Positions 1 to 7,773 of a stretch of 64,000 bases of DNA are shown here, piece by piece. The translations under genes were made by a program, and so were the position numbers. The stretch comes from UBA2040 sp963977135 (GTDB lineage Bacteria; Bacteroidota; Bacteroidia; Flavobacteriales_D; Crocinitomicaceae), in contig CAXBNN010000005.1 of NCBI GenBank assembly GCA_963977135.1, positions 124,001 to 188,000 on the forward strand. Reading direction: 5' to 3'. Positions within the stretch are counted from its first letter, which is position 1; the number at the start of each line of letters is the position of its first letter. The notes beneath the pieces were generated by a model. That model did no database searches. It saw only the letters and a program-made list of their open reading frames with translations, and had not been told where the DNA came from.

Positions 1-1056
1 GAGGAATTGGAAAAAGAATACGGTACCATTTCTTCTTCAACTGTTGGTATCATTATGCGAAAAGTAATAGAATTGGAGCAACAAGGAGCCGAGCAGTTTT
101 TCGGTGAGCGTTCTTTCGACCCACAAGATTTAATTCGCGTAGACAAAAACGGAAAGGGAATTATTTCCATTATCCGATTGATGGATATTCAAGGAAAACC
201 AAAATTGTTCTCGACTTTCATGCTGAGTTTGATGGCGGAAATCTATAATACATTCCCAGAAGAAGGCGATTCTGACAAACCGAAATTATGCATCTTCATT
301 GATGAAGCACACTTGGTTTTCGAAGAAGCGTCAAGTGCTTTGATGGATCAGTTGGAAGTAATCATCAAATTGATTCGTTCGAAAGGTGTTGGCATATTTT
401 TCTGTACCCAAAACCCAATCGATGTTCCGGATTCAATCCTATCTCAGTTAGGCTTAAAAGTTCAACATGCTTTGCGAGCGTTTACCGAAAAAGATAGAAC
501 AGCGATTAAAAAAGCTGCACAGAATTATCCAATTACAGAGTTCTATAAAACGGATGAAATTATTACCCAAATGGGAACAGGTGAAGCTTTGGTAAGTGCT
601 TTGAATGAAAAAGGTGTTCCAACTCCACTAGCGGTTACGATTTGTCGCGCACCGCTCACTAGAATGGATGTTTTAGAAGAAAGCGAAGTAGATGAATTGG
701 TAAAAAATTCATTTATAGCAGCGAAATACAACGAAGAAATAGATCGTGAAAGCGCTTATGAAATTCTTTCTAAAAAGATTGACAAAGCGGCTTCCGTGGA
801 GCAACAAGAAAAGAAAAATTCTGACCAAGATAAAGAGTTAGCTGAGCTGCAAAAAGCGGAAGCAAAACGCAATGCTGAAAGACAAAAAGAAATAGAGCGT
901 TTGAAAAAAATTCAAGTTCGCGAGGATAAAGCCAAAGCGGCTGAAAACGAGAAATTGTGGAAGGATATTACGCGCGGGGCAACTCGAAAAACGAAGGACA
1001 ATAGTCTTTTTGGAGTTTTGGCTAGAGGTATTCTTGGTGTGCTTGGTGTAAAATAA
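1..1056 (+). CDS. HerA-like helicase/ATPase, DUF853 (YjgR) family, C-terminal part
   Basis: The reading frame is open to the first base, so this is the 3' part of a gene whose start and P-loop lie outside the window. The visible 351 or so residues carry a Walker B segment (LCIFIDEAHLVF) and the following sensor-like stretch FFCTQNPIDVPDSILSQLG, both typical of the DUF853/YjgR branch of HerA-type ATPases. The last 100 residues are charged and probably coiled coil (EQQEKK to RKTKD), ending in a short hydrophobic tail. Family members are hexameric DNA-translocase-like ATPases, but the cellular job of YjgR proteins is poorly known. The family call is firm; the function is not. Confidence 0.85.
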   Translation, partial: EELEKEYGTISSSTVGIIMRKVIELEQQGAEQFFGERSFDPQDLIRVDKNGKGIISIIRLMDIQGKPKLFSTFMLSLMAEIYNTFPEEGDSDKPKLCIFIDEAHLVFEEASSALMDQLEVIIKLIRSKGVGIFFCTQNPIDVPDSILSQLGLKVQHALRAFTEKDRTAIKKAAQNYPITEFYKTDEIITQMGTGEALVSALNEKGVPTPLAVTICRAPLTRMDVLEESEVDELVKNSFIAAKYNEEIDRESAYEILSKKIDKAASVEQQEKKNSDQDKELAELQKAEAKRNAERQKEIERLKKIQVREDKAKAAENEKLWKDITRGATRKTKDNSLFGVLARGILGVLGVK

Positions 1057-1064
1057 ATTTAAAT

Positions 1065-1128
1065 GCCACGAATGCACGAATGCACGAATTATCACGAATA
1101 CATTGGTGCTCATTCGTGCATTCGTGGC
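1065..1128. repeat. Perfect 18-bp inverted repeat (GCCACGAAT family)
   Basis: Positions 1065-1082 (GCCACGAATGCACGAATG) are exactly complementary to 1111-1128, with a 28-base centre that holds another degenerate ACGAAT unit. It fills the gap between two genes. A related, more diverged element with the same GCCACGAAT/ATTCGTGGC ends lies at 39001-39114. It looks like a dispersed intergenic repeat able to form a hairpin. No T-run follows, so it is not a standard terminator. Confidence 0.8.
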
Positions 1129-1145
1129 CAAGAAAACTCAAACTA

Positions 1146-2180
1146 ATGAAAAAATTAATTTTATACTTATTCATCGCCACACTGGCATCTTGCGAGCTAC
1201 AAAATGAACAATCTGAACCTATGGTAAACGAAGGAGAATTATTGTCTGCAGACGATCAAATTGTGGCATTTTATAATGTTGAGAATTTGTTTGATTTGGA
1301 AGACGATAGAAATACGAATGACGATGATTTTACGCCATACGGTGATCAGCATTGGACAAAAGAACGCTACGATCACAAATTGCAGAATATTTCAAAAGTA
1401 TTGTGCAATTTAGGTAATCAAGCACCAATGCTTATTGGATTGGTTGAGGTTGAAAATAACAAAGTAGTAGAAGATTTAGCTGAAACAGGTGGTTTGTCAA
1501 AAACGCCCTACAAATTGGTGCAATATGATTCGCCAGACAGAAGAGGAATCGATTGCGCTTTACTTTATGATTCTCGTCGAATGATAGTCGAAGATCAAGA
1601 AAAATTAACAGTGAGTCTTCCAGGAAATGACGATTATTTGACACGTGACATATTGCACGTTACTGGGAAAATAGCTCAAGGAGAAACCATTCATATTTTT
1701 GTCAACCACTGGTCTTCAAGACGTGAAGGCACAGCGGAAACCGAGCACAAACGTTTGCGAGCAGCTACAGTTCTGAAAGAAAGAATTGCTGAAATTCGAA
1801 AAGATAATGAAGATGTGAAAATCATCGTCATGGGCGATTTCAATGACGAACCAAGCAGCAAAAGCATTCAGCAAACATTAAATGCTGCTGGTTCCAAGGC
1901 AAATTTGTTCAATTTAATGGCCGAACCAGCAAGAAACGACGAGGGAACAATCGTCTATCAAAGAGAATGGTTGATGTTTGATCAAATGATGGTTTCGCAG
2001 AATTTGATGCAAGGAAAAGGCCTGCGAGTAAAAAACGAAAAAGCGCACGTTTACAAAGACGAATCGATATTATACACCTATCAAAACGGTGGACAAAAAC
2101 CGAATTCAACGTATGGTGGACCAGAATATTACGGCGGTTATTCAGACCATTTACCAGTATTTTTAATTTTAGAACAATAA
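1146..2180 (+). CDS. Endonuclease/exonuclease/phosphatase family lipoprotein
   Basis: A predicted lipoprotein of 344 residues with an N-terminal signal and lipobox (LASC at about residues 14-17), so it is probably anchored in the outer membrane or periplasm. The rest matches the endonuclease/exonuclease/phosphatase fold: a metal-binding Glu in VEVENN, the catalytic region FVNHWSSRREG, the Asp/Asn motif VMGDFNDEP and the terminal YSDHLPV. Substrates in this superfamily range from DNA to phospholipids and inositol phosphates, and the substrate here cannot be read from sequence. The start at 1146 is chosen over an in-frame ATG at 1080 because the upstream codons translate the inverted repeat and the signal peptide begins at 1146. 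It ends 3 bases before the PPK2 gene. Confidence 0.85.
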   Translation: MKKLILYLFIATLASCELQNEQSEPMVNEGELLSADDQIVAFYNVENLFDLEDDRNTNDDDFTPYGDQHWTKERYDHKLQNISKVLCNLGNQAPMLIGLVEVENNKVVEDLAETGGLSKTPYKLVQYDSPDRRGIDCALLYDSRRMIVEDQEKLTVSLPGNDDYLTRDILHVTGKIAQGETIHIFVNHWSSRREGTAETEHKRLRAATVLKERIAEIRKDNEDVKIIVMGDFNDEPSSKSIQQTLNAAGSKANLFNLMAEPARNDEGTIVYQREWLMFDQMMVSQNLMQGKGLRVKNEKAHVYKDESILYTYQNGGQKPNSTYGGPEYYGGYSDHLPVFLILEQ

Positions 2181-2183
2181 AAC

Positions 2184-2966
2184 ATGGCTAGCATATTAAA
2201 AAAACACGATCCCGACGGACCAAGCGATTGGGATAAAGACAAAATTGAAAAGGCGAATGAAGATTTGCTTCAAGAAATATACGAGTACTCCAAAAAACTC
2301 ATCGCTGAAAGCAAGCAAAGTATTTTACTCGTACTTCAAGGAATGGATGCGTCTGGAAAAGATGGTTTAACACGTCAATTGTTTCAAAAAAGCAGCGCTG
2401 CTTGGGTAAACGTTCATTCTTTCAAAAAACCAACCGACGAAGAATATGCACACGATTTTCTTTGGAGGATTCATTCCAGAGCGCCAAAGCATGGAATGAT
2501 AACTGTTTTTAATCGCTCGCATTACGAAGATATTTTAGTGCCATCTGTCTACGGTTACATCGACAAAAAAATCGTCGACAAACGCTACAAACAAATCAAT
2601 AATTTCGAGAAACATTTGGAAGCAAATGGAACCAGAGTTGTCAAAATCTACCTTAATCTTAGCAAAGATGTTCAAGAAAGAAAACTTCTAGAACGCATCA
2701 ACACGCCTGAAAAACATTGGAAACACTCTGATGGCGATTGGGAAACCAGAGAGCGTTGGGATGATTTTATGGATGTGTACGAAACGATTTTTGATAAGTG
2801 TAATGATGTTCCATGGCACATTGTTCCGTGCAACAGAAACTGGACAAAACTTCATGCAGTCGCAAAAATCTTAATCGATACGTTCAAAGAAATGGATCCG
2901 AAATACCCAGCTTTGGATAGTGAGAAATTTACGCCGAATTACGAGAAAGCGAAGATTACTTACTAA
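2184..2966 (+). CDS. Polyphosphate kinase 2 family protein
   Basis: A 260-residue single-domain PPK2-type protein. It shows the Walker A loop GMDASGKDG (residues 53-61), the Walker B/lid start FNRSHYEDIL near residue 108, and conserved charged motifs around LLERINTPEKHWK. PPK2 enzymes transfer phosphate between polyphosphate and nucleoside mono- or diphosphates, usually in the direction of nucleotide synthesis. Whether this one prefers AMP, ADP or GDP cannot be told from the sequence alone. It starts 3 bases after the preceding lipoprotein gene and so is probably co-transcribed with it. Confidence 0.92.
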   Translation: MASILKKHDPDGPSDWDKDKIEKANEDLLQEIYEYSKKLIAESKQSILLVLQGMDASGKDGLTRQLFQKSSAAWVNVHSFKKPTDEEYAHDFLWRIHSRAPKHGMITVFNRSHYEDILVPSVYGYIDKKIVDKRYKQINNFEKHLEANGTRVVKIYLNLSKDVQERKLLERINTPEKHWKHSDGDWETRERWDDFMDVYETIFDKCNDVPWHIVPCNRNWTKLHAVAKILIDTFKEMDPKYPALDSEKFTPNYEKAKITY

Positions 2967-3077
2967 GTTTCAAGTTACAAGTTGAGCGGTTTCTTCGAAA
3001 CGCTCTTCAAGTTTCAAGTTTTAAGCGTTTAGAACTTGCAACTTTGCCTTTGCGCAGCAAACAACTTGCAACTGATT
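2967..3077. repeat. Intergenic low-complexity and inverted repeats
   Basis: The gap between the convergent PPK2 and gatC genes is built from repeated CAAGTT units (TTTCAAGTT, ACAAGTTG, AACTTGCAACT, twice each or more) in both orientations. It also holds a hairpin around 2985-3005, with GAGCGGTTTC facing GAAACGCTC. It may serve as a two-way terminator or be a degenerate dispersed repeat. Confidence 0.5.
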
Positions 3078-3371
3078 TTACTTATTATCCAAAACCTTCG
3101 GAATTCTGAAGTAATCTGAATCTTTTTGTGGCGCATTTTTTAGCGCTTCAGCTTGAGTGATAGTAACTTTTGCTACGTCTTCACGCAAAACATTCACTTC
3201 ATCTGACATGAAAATCAATGGCTCAACATTCTCTGTATTAACTTCTTGAAGCTTATCCATGAAGGAAATAATTTTTTCCAAATCAGCTTTGATGGCCACT
3301 TTTTTATCGCCTTCAAATTCCAATCTTGCCAAATGGGCAATGTGATCTACTACTTCGTCTGAGATTTTCAT
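3078..3371 (-). CDS. gatC: Asp-tRNA(Asn)/Glu-tRNA(Gln) amidotransferase subunit GatC
   Basis: A 97-residue protein with the GatC pattern: N-terminal VVDHIAHLARLEF, a central helix ending FMDKLQEVNTENVEPL, and the C-terminal segment LREDVAKV followed by FRIPKVLDNK. GatC is the small linker subunit of the GatCAB complex, which amidates mischarged Glu-tRNA(Gln) or Asp-tRNA(Asn). gatA and gatB are not in this window, so the complex is encoded at more than one locus. A -7-like element 18 bases upstream suggests its own short-leader promoter. Confidence 0.93.
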   Translation of the reverse strand: MKISDEVVDHIAHLARLEFEGDKKVAIKADLEKIISFMDKLQEVNTENVEPLIFMSDEVNVLREDVAKVTITQAEALKNAPQKDSDYFRIPKVLDNK

Positions 3372-3388
3372 TTATTCGAATTGTGTTG

Positions 3389-3396
3389 CAAAGATA
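3389..3396 (-). promoter_or_regulatory. Bacteroidota -7 element upstream of gatC
   Basis: On the minus strand the sequence reads TATCTTTG, matching TAnnTTTG, and ends 18 bases before the gatC start. No good -33 TTTG is present at the usual distance, so this is a partial match only. Confidence 0.45.
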
Positions 3397-3403
3397 ATGG
3401 AAT

Positions 3404-4147
3404 TCATTTATTCTTTTCAGCTTCTTCCAGGCTCGTCTGAATTAATTCGCGACAAAGTTTTTTTGTTTCCTGAACACTATTTTCCACATAAACTGGGTCG
3501 TGAACATAAACATGCGAAATACCAGGTTTTGCCGAACCGAAAATATCACTAGGGTCGGAAAATAATTTGTGGTTGTTTAAAAAAGCAATCGGAATCAAAG
3601 GAACGCCAGTTTTATCTGCCAATAAAAATGCGCCGTCTTTAAAGTTTGCCAGTTTTGGAGCCTTTAATTTTGGAATTCCACCTTCGGGAAAAATGACCAG
3701 AGAAAAACCTTCTTCAAGAGCATGTTTTGCTTTTACAAAGGCCTGACCAGCTTTCATTTTATTCGACCGATCAACAGGGATATTTAAGTTTTTGAAATAG
3801 GCTTTTATTATTGGGTAGCTCAATATTTCACTTTTTCCCATAAATAAGAATGGTTTTTCTGGAAAAAGAGAACACATTAAGAAAATGTCTAAATACGAAG
3901 TATGATTGGGTAAAATAATGAACGGTCCGTCCACCTTCGTTATATTTTTATTCTTTCTCGAAGGATAAAAACAGAAAATTTGCATCATTCTACTCCAAAC
4001 TACGAATAGGCGGAAGGATTTCAAACGACCATTTGGCAAAGCTAGAATTATCAAGAAAAACGGGTACAAAATTATGGCCGTGAGACTAAATATTATCCCT
4101 ACGTATAACTTCCAAAGATTGAAAAAGATGGCTTTTATCCATTTCAT
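3404..4147 (-). CDS. 1-acyl-sn-glycerol-3-phosphate acyltransferase (PlsC-like)
   Basis: A membrane-bound acyltransferase of 247 residues in the PlsC family. It has the catalytic HX4D motif (NHTSYLD), the glycerophosphate-binding motif FPEGG, and a hydrophobic N-terminal anchor rich in Phe, Leu and Ile. It probably acylates lysophosphatidic acid during phospholipid synthesis at the inner membrane. The ATG at 4147 is preferred; the frame continues 6 codons upstream only to a TTG. The gene lies upstream of gatC on the same strand and is divergent from trpS. A role on other lysolipids, for example ornithine or aminolipids, cannot be excluded. Confidence 0.88.
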   Translation of the reverse strand: MKWIKAIFFNLWKLYVGIIFSLTAIILYPFFLIILALPNGRLKSFRLFVVWSRMMQIFCFYPSRKNKNITKVDGPFIILPNHTSYLDIFLMCSLFPEKPFLFMGKSEILSYPIIKAYFKNLNIPVDRSNKMKAGQAFVKAKHALEEGFSLVIFPEGGIPKLKAPKLANFKDGAFLLADKTGVPLIPIAFLNNHKLFSDPSDIFGSAKPGISHVYVHDPVYVENSVQETKKLCRELIQTSLEEAEKNK

Positions 4148-4214
4148 TTCGCCAAAAATAACCAATTGATTGAGCCTTCCGATTAACTTCTCATTAAAAA
4201 TGATTGGAAAATTG

Positions 4215-4222
4215 TAATTTTG
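4215..4222 (+). promoter_or_regulatory. Candidate -7 element for trpS
   Basis: TAATTTTG matches TAnnTTTG and ends 15 bases before the trpS ATG. A start codon this close implies a very short leader. No -33 box was found at about 21 bases upstream. Confidence 0.4.
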
Positions 4223-4237
4223 AGAAAAAACAAAAGA

Positions 4238-5206
4238 ATGCCTCGCATATTAACAGGAATACAAAGTACAGGAACACCACATTTAGGAAATTTATTGGGC
4301 GCAATTTTGCCAGCCATAGAAATGGCACAAGACAATTCCAACGATTCATTTTTGTTTATCGCTGATTTACATTCACTTACGCAAATAAAAAACGCGGAAG
4401 AAATGAGAGAAAATACTTATTCCACTGCGGCAGTCTGGTTGGCGTGTGGATTGGATGTCAATCGAACAGTTTTTTATAGACAAAGTGATATTCCTGAAGT
4501 AACAGAGTTGATGTGGTATTTATTGAGTTTCTTTTCTTATCAGCGATTGACCTTAGCGCATAGTTTTAAGGATAAAGCGGATAGACTTTCTGATGTTAAT
4601 GGAGCTTTGTTTACTTACCCGATGTTGATGGCGGCTGATATTCTTTTGTATGATGCCGAGCATGTTCCGGTCGGAAAAGATCAATTGCAACACTTGGAAA
4701 TAACAAGAGATGTAGCGACAAAATTCAATCTTCAAATGGGTGAAACCTTTGTTGTGCCTGAAGCTAAAATAGACGAAAACACGAAAATAGTTCCTGGAAC
4801 GGATGGTGAAAAAATGAGCAAATCGCGAAATAATTTCATAAATATTTTCTTGGATGATAAACCTTTGCGCAAGCAAATTATGGCGATTCAAACAGATAGC
4901 AGGGAATTAGAAGACGTAAAAGATCCTGATACTTGTAATGTTTTTGCTTTGTACCGACTACTTGCTAATGCTGAAGAAGTTGCAGAAATGCGCAAGAACT
5001 ACCTAGCTGGTGGATACGGCTATGGTCATGCAAAACAAGCGCTATTTGACGTAGTTCTTGTAAAATTTAAAACGATTCGGGAAAAATACCATTACTTGAT
5101 GGCAAACAAAAACGAAATTGATTCAGCTTTGAATCAAGGCGCAGAGAAAGCTCGAATTGTCGCTAAACAAGTTCTTAGTCGAACAAGAGAAAAGCTCGGA
5201 TATTAA
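4238..5206 (+). CDS. trpS: Tryptophan--tRNA ligase
   Basis: A class I aminoacyl-tRNA synthetase of 322 residues charging tRNA-Trp. It shows the HIGH-like signature TPHLGNLLGA close to the N terminus and the KMSKS loop GEKMSKSRNN. Between them are the Rossmann-fold segments typical of TrpRS (FIADLHSLT, VPVGKDQLQHLE). The ATG at 4238 is chosen because the protein then begins MPRILTGIQSTG, the usual TrpRS N terminus; an upstream TTG at 4220 would overlap the candidate -7 element. It is divergent from the acyltransferase gene. Confidence 0.97.
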   Translation: MPRILTGIQSTGTPHLGNLLGAILPAIEMAQDNSNDSFLFIADLHSLTQIKNAEEMRENTYSTAAVWLACGLDVNRTVFYRQSDIPEVTELMWYLLSFFSYQRLTLAHSFKDKADRLSDVNGALFTYPMLMAADILLYDAEHVPVGKDQLQHLEITRDVATKFNLQMGETFVVPEAKIDENTKIVPGTDGEKMSKSRNNFINIFLDDKPLRKQIMAIQTDSRELEDVKDPDTCNVFALYRLLANAEEVAEMRKNYLAGGYGYGHAKQALFDVVLVKFKTIREKYHYLMANKNEIDSALNQGAEKARIVAKQVLSRTREKLGY

Positions 5207-5223
5207 ATTTCAGTTAAGTTTTT

Positions 5224-5237
5224 TGTACTTTAGTACA
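5224..5237. promoter_or_regulatory. Small perfect palindrome upstream of the peptide-binding lipoprotein gene
   Basis: TGTACT-TT-AGTACA forms a perfect 6-bp dyad 17 bases before the start at 5254. It could be an operator site for a dimeric regulator. No regulator is encoded nearby, so this is suggestive only. Confidence 0.3.
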
Positions 5238-5253
5238 TCCATATTTGTAACTA

Positions 5254-6969
5254 ATGGGCGATTATTTCAAATTATTTTTTTTGTTTTTGCTACTCGTATT
5301 ATCGTCTTGCGGGGAAACGAATGATGATGCACCACGAAGTGTTGAGGCAAAAGGTGGTATGTATTATGGAGGCATATTAAAATTCCAATCTCCTGAGAGA
5401 GTCGATGTAATGTTTCCCTTTGCCGCTACTAATACTTACTTGACAAATATTACTTGTCAAATGTTCGAAACCTTATTAAAGACGGACATGCGAACGATGC
5501 GGACAGTGCCAAATATTGCAAAGTCATTTACTATATCCGAAACAGGAACCATTTATACTTTTGTTATTCGTAAAGACGTATTTTTCCACGACGACGAGTG
5601 TTTTGGTGGAGAAGGCCGAAACTTGACAGTGGATGATGTTAAATACTCATTTGATCTTGCCTGTTCTGGGTTAGAAATTAATAAAATGAGCTATTTGCTT
5701 ACAAACAAGATTAAAGGTGCGAAAAGATACCATAGTCAGTCTAAAACAAAGATGACCAAATCTGGAGTGAGCGGAATAAAAATTATAAATGATTCGACGG
5801 TAACCATCGAACTTAATGAGCCATTTTCCGGATTTGAAAAGATAATGTCCCACAATAGCTTATCAATTGTGGCGAAAGAAGCAGTTGAGATGTATGGTGG
5901 ATCTATTGATGAACATCCAGTTGGTACGGGTCCTTTTCAGCTTAACGAGTTTACAAAGGACAAAATTACGCTAAAACGCTTTGAAAAATATTGGCGGAAG
6001 GATAAATATGGAAATCAATTGCCTTACTTGGATGGAGTTGAAATGACCTATTCGGAAGGAAAAAAAGAAGAACTTGAAAATTTTAGAAATGAAAAGATAG
6101 ACCTAGTTCTCAATATTCCAGTTGAACAAATCGATTACATTTTAGGTTCTTTGGTGGATGCTCAAAATGGTGAAAATGTAATTCATAAAGTTATGTCCGA
6201 ACCAAGTATGAGCATTATGTACATTGGCTTCGCAAATGAAAGTAAAGAATTCAGGGACGTTCGAGTAAGGAAGGCGTTCAATATGGCCGTGAATCGCACA
6301 GAATTAGTAAACACTTGGCTTGGCGGGGAAGGTTGGCCTTCAGAGCATGGATTTATCCCGCCTTTGGATTTTTATCCAAATGACGATGTAAAACCATTAC
6401 CATTCGATACTATCGCGGCCAAAAAATTAATGGCTGAAGCTGGATATCCAAATGGACGAGGTTTTCCTGAACTTGAGATATATGTGAATGCAAAAAAGAA
6501 TGCACCCGCATACAAAATGGTTTTGGGAGCAATGGATCAGCTAAACAAACATTTGGGAGTAAAACTCAAAATTAAGTTTTGTACTCTGAAGGAAAGAGAC
6601 AAAGCCATTGCGAGCGGAAAAGCAAAAATATGGCGTGCAGGTTGGATTGCTGATTATGCCCACCCTGAGAATTTTTTAAATTTATTCTACAGCCGTAATA
6701 TTGGAAAAAACAATACCATAAATAGCTTTCGTTACCGTAGTGCAGAATTTGATGATATCCTCAATCAAGCAATAAAAGAACAAGATGAGGCGATTCGAAA
6801 TCAACTGTTCGTTATTGCCGATCAAAAGTTGGTTGATGATGCCGTGGTAATGCCAATCTTAACCGATGATTTGATTGTTTTGGTAAATGTTAAAGTGAAA
6901 AATTTTATTCCCAATCCTATGGAGATTTTGGATTTATCAACTATCTTTATGAAGGTTCCTCGACGATGA
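5254..6969 (+). CDS. ABC-type peptide-binding lipoprotein (SBP family 5)
   Basis: A 571-residue lipoprotein with signal peptide and lipobox LSSC (about residues 17-20). The body is an OppA/DppA-type extracellular solute-binding protein: an N-terminal lobe with GGILKFQSPERVDVMFPF, the middle motif FFHDDECF...LTVDDVKYSF, the family signature HPVGTGPFQL near residue 222, and the second-lobe phrase DVRVRKAFNMAVNR. It would bind oligopeptides or similar solutes outside the inner membrane and pass them to an ABC permease. No permease or ATPase genes are adjacent, so it is an orphan binding protein here. A 6-bp palindrome precedes it and a strong terminator follows. Confidence 0.9.
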   Translation: MGDYFKLFFLFLLLVLSSCGETNDDAPRSVEAKGGMYYGGILKFQSPERVDVMFPFAATNTYLTNITCQMFETLLKTDMRTMRTVPNIAKSFTISETGTIYTFVIRKDVFFHDDECFGGEGRNLTVDDVKYSFDLACSGLEINKMSYLLTNKIKGAKRYHSQSKTKMTKSGVSGIKIINDSTVTIELNEPFSGFEKIMSHNSLSIVAKEAVEMYGGSIDEHPVGTGPFQLNEFTKDKITLKRFEKYWRKDKYGNQLPYLDGVEMTYSEGKKEELENFRNEKIDLVLNIPVEQIDYILGSLVDAQNGENVIHKVMSEPSMSIMYIGFANESKEFRDVRVRKAFNMAVNRTELVNTWLGGEGWPSEHGFIPPLDFYPNDDVKPLPFDTIAAKKLMAEAGYPNGRGFPELEIYVNAKKNAPAYKMVLGAMDQLNKHLGVKLKIKFCTLKERDKAIASGKAKIWRAGWIADYAHPENFLNLFYSRNIGKNNTINSFRYRSAEFDDILNQAIKEQDEAIRNQLFVIADQKLVDDAVVMPILTDDLIVLVNVKVKNFIPNPMEILDLSTIFMKVPRR

Positions 6970-7012
6970 AGGAACATATTGTATAATTAACGGCTCTCAG
7001 CTTGCAATTTTT

Positions 7013-7040
7013 AAAGTCATTCCGCGGGAATGACTTTTTT
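7013..7040. terminator. Bidirectional rho-independent terminator
   Basis: AAAGTCATTCC (7013-7023) pairs perfectly with GGAATGACTTT (7027-7037) around a 3-base loop, followed by more T residues. It lies between the convergent lipoprotein and recO genes and has A and T runs on both sides. Confidence 0.85.
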
Positions 7041-7047
7041 TATGTCG

Positions 7048-7086
7048 GACTTCGACTCCCTGTCGGCTAGACAGGGAGTCGAAGTC
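7048..7086. repeat. 17-bp perfect inverted repeat overlapping the recO stop codon
   Basis: GACTTCGACTCCCTGTC (7048-7064) is exactly complementary to 7070-7086, with the loop GGCTA. The right arm ends on the last base of the recO stop codon. The TTCGACTCC core recurs in the intergenic repeat at 25630-25638. It sits directly behind a terminator, so it is more likely a dispersed repeat than a second terminator. Confidence 0.8.
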
Positions 7087-7772
7087 TACTGAAATACGGA
7101 TTCAATAATATCTTTCGTTTTCAAATTTCCAAAATGGTCAATGTGAAATTTGTAATAAACGATTAATGCGTTCAAAACTTCTTTTCTTAACTCGTGATTC
7201 ACTTTCGGAGTTTCTCCGTTTAGCATGGCTAGAATAACTTGCGCAGCCGATTCTGAGCAATTTGGATCGGCTGTATGGTTTTTGTGAAACTCGCCATCGG
7301 CTAAATTGAAAGTGTTGCTATTTTCATCTAAAATATGCGGCTCTATTCCCAAATGAAAAGTCAGCTGCAGTAAAAATTGACTTGGAAAAAGTGAAAGACT
7401 TTCGCTTTTGTCGAGCAATTCTATTTGTTGATGTAGAAATGAAAAGAGGTGATGATCTTTCTCCGTATGCGTTAAACATTTTTGAAGTACTTCTGCTAAA
7501 AAATAAGCAATACTGGAGCGAATTGGGTCGAAAGGTATATTTTGAACCTCCATGGTAGATTCAGCGGAATTCAGATTTCCTAAATCTGATTCTGGTCGCC
7601 GAAAATAAACTAATTCTTGAACGTTGAGCGGAAACAGATGACTCGATTTTTTCTTTGCTCCGCGAAATATGAATTTCTGAAAACCATGGTTTCGGGTAAA
7701 ATAGCTGACAATCACACTTGACTCTGAGTAGGAGGTACGTTGCAAAAATATGCCAACATCGTTTTCTTTCAT
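7086..7772 (-). CDS. recO: DNA repair protein RecO
   Basis: A 228-residue RecO-family protein. The N-terminal OB-fold begins KENDVGIFLQRTSYSESSV and continues with SYFTRNHGFQKFIFRGAKK, the usual RecO pattern. The C-terminal helical half is present, but no four-cysteine zinc cluster is visible; only one Cys (near residue 181) lies in the region where some RecO proteins have zinc ligands. RecO loads RecA on SSB-coated single-stranded DNA with RecR. It starts 1 base after the stop of porZ and is probably the second gene of that transcript. Confidence 0.9.
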   Translation of the reverse strand: MKENDVGIFLQRTSYSESSVIVSYFTRNHGFQKFIFRGAKKKSSHLFPLNVQELVYFRRPESDLGNLNSAESTMEVQNIPFDPIRSSIAYFLAEVLQKCLTHTEKDHHLFSFLHQQIELLDKSESLSLFPSQFLLQLTFHLGIEPHILDENSNTFNLADGEFHKNHTADPNCSESAAQVILAMLNGETPKVNHELRKEVLNALIVYYKFHIDHFGNLKTKDIIESVFQ

Positions 7773-7773
7773 C

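Noticed and set aside
838..1131. Open frame of 97 codons on the minus strand
   Set aside because: It covers the inverted repeat and the antisense of the ATPase gene end; Phe/Ser-rich translation is typical of a shadow of a Lys/Glu-rich gene.
1080..1145. Upstream start for the endonuclease-family lipoprotein
   Set aside because: The added 22 codons translate the inverted repeat, and the lipoprotein signal begins at 1146.
7048..7086. Second terminator after recO
   Set aside because: The hairpin overlaps the stop codon and is followed by bases 7041-7047 without a T run on the minus strand; the real terminator is 7013-7040.
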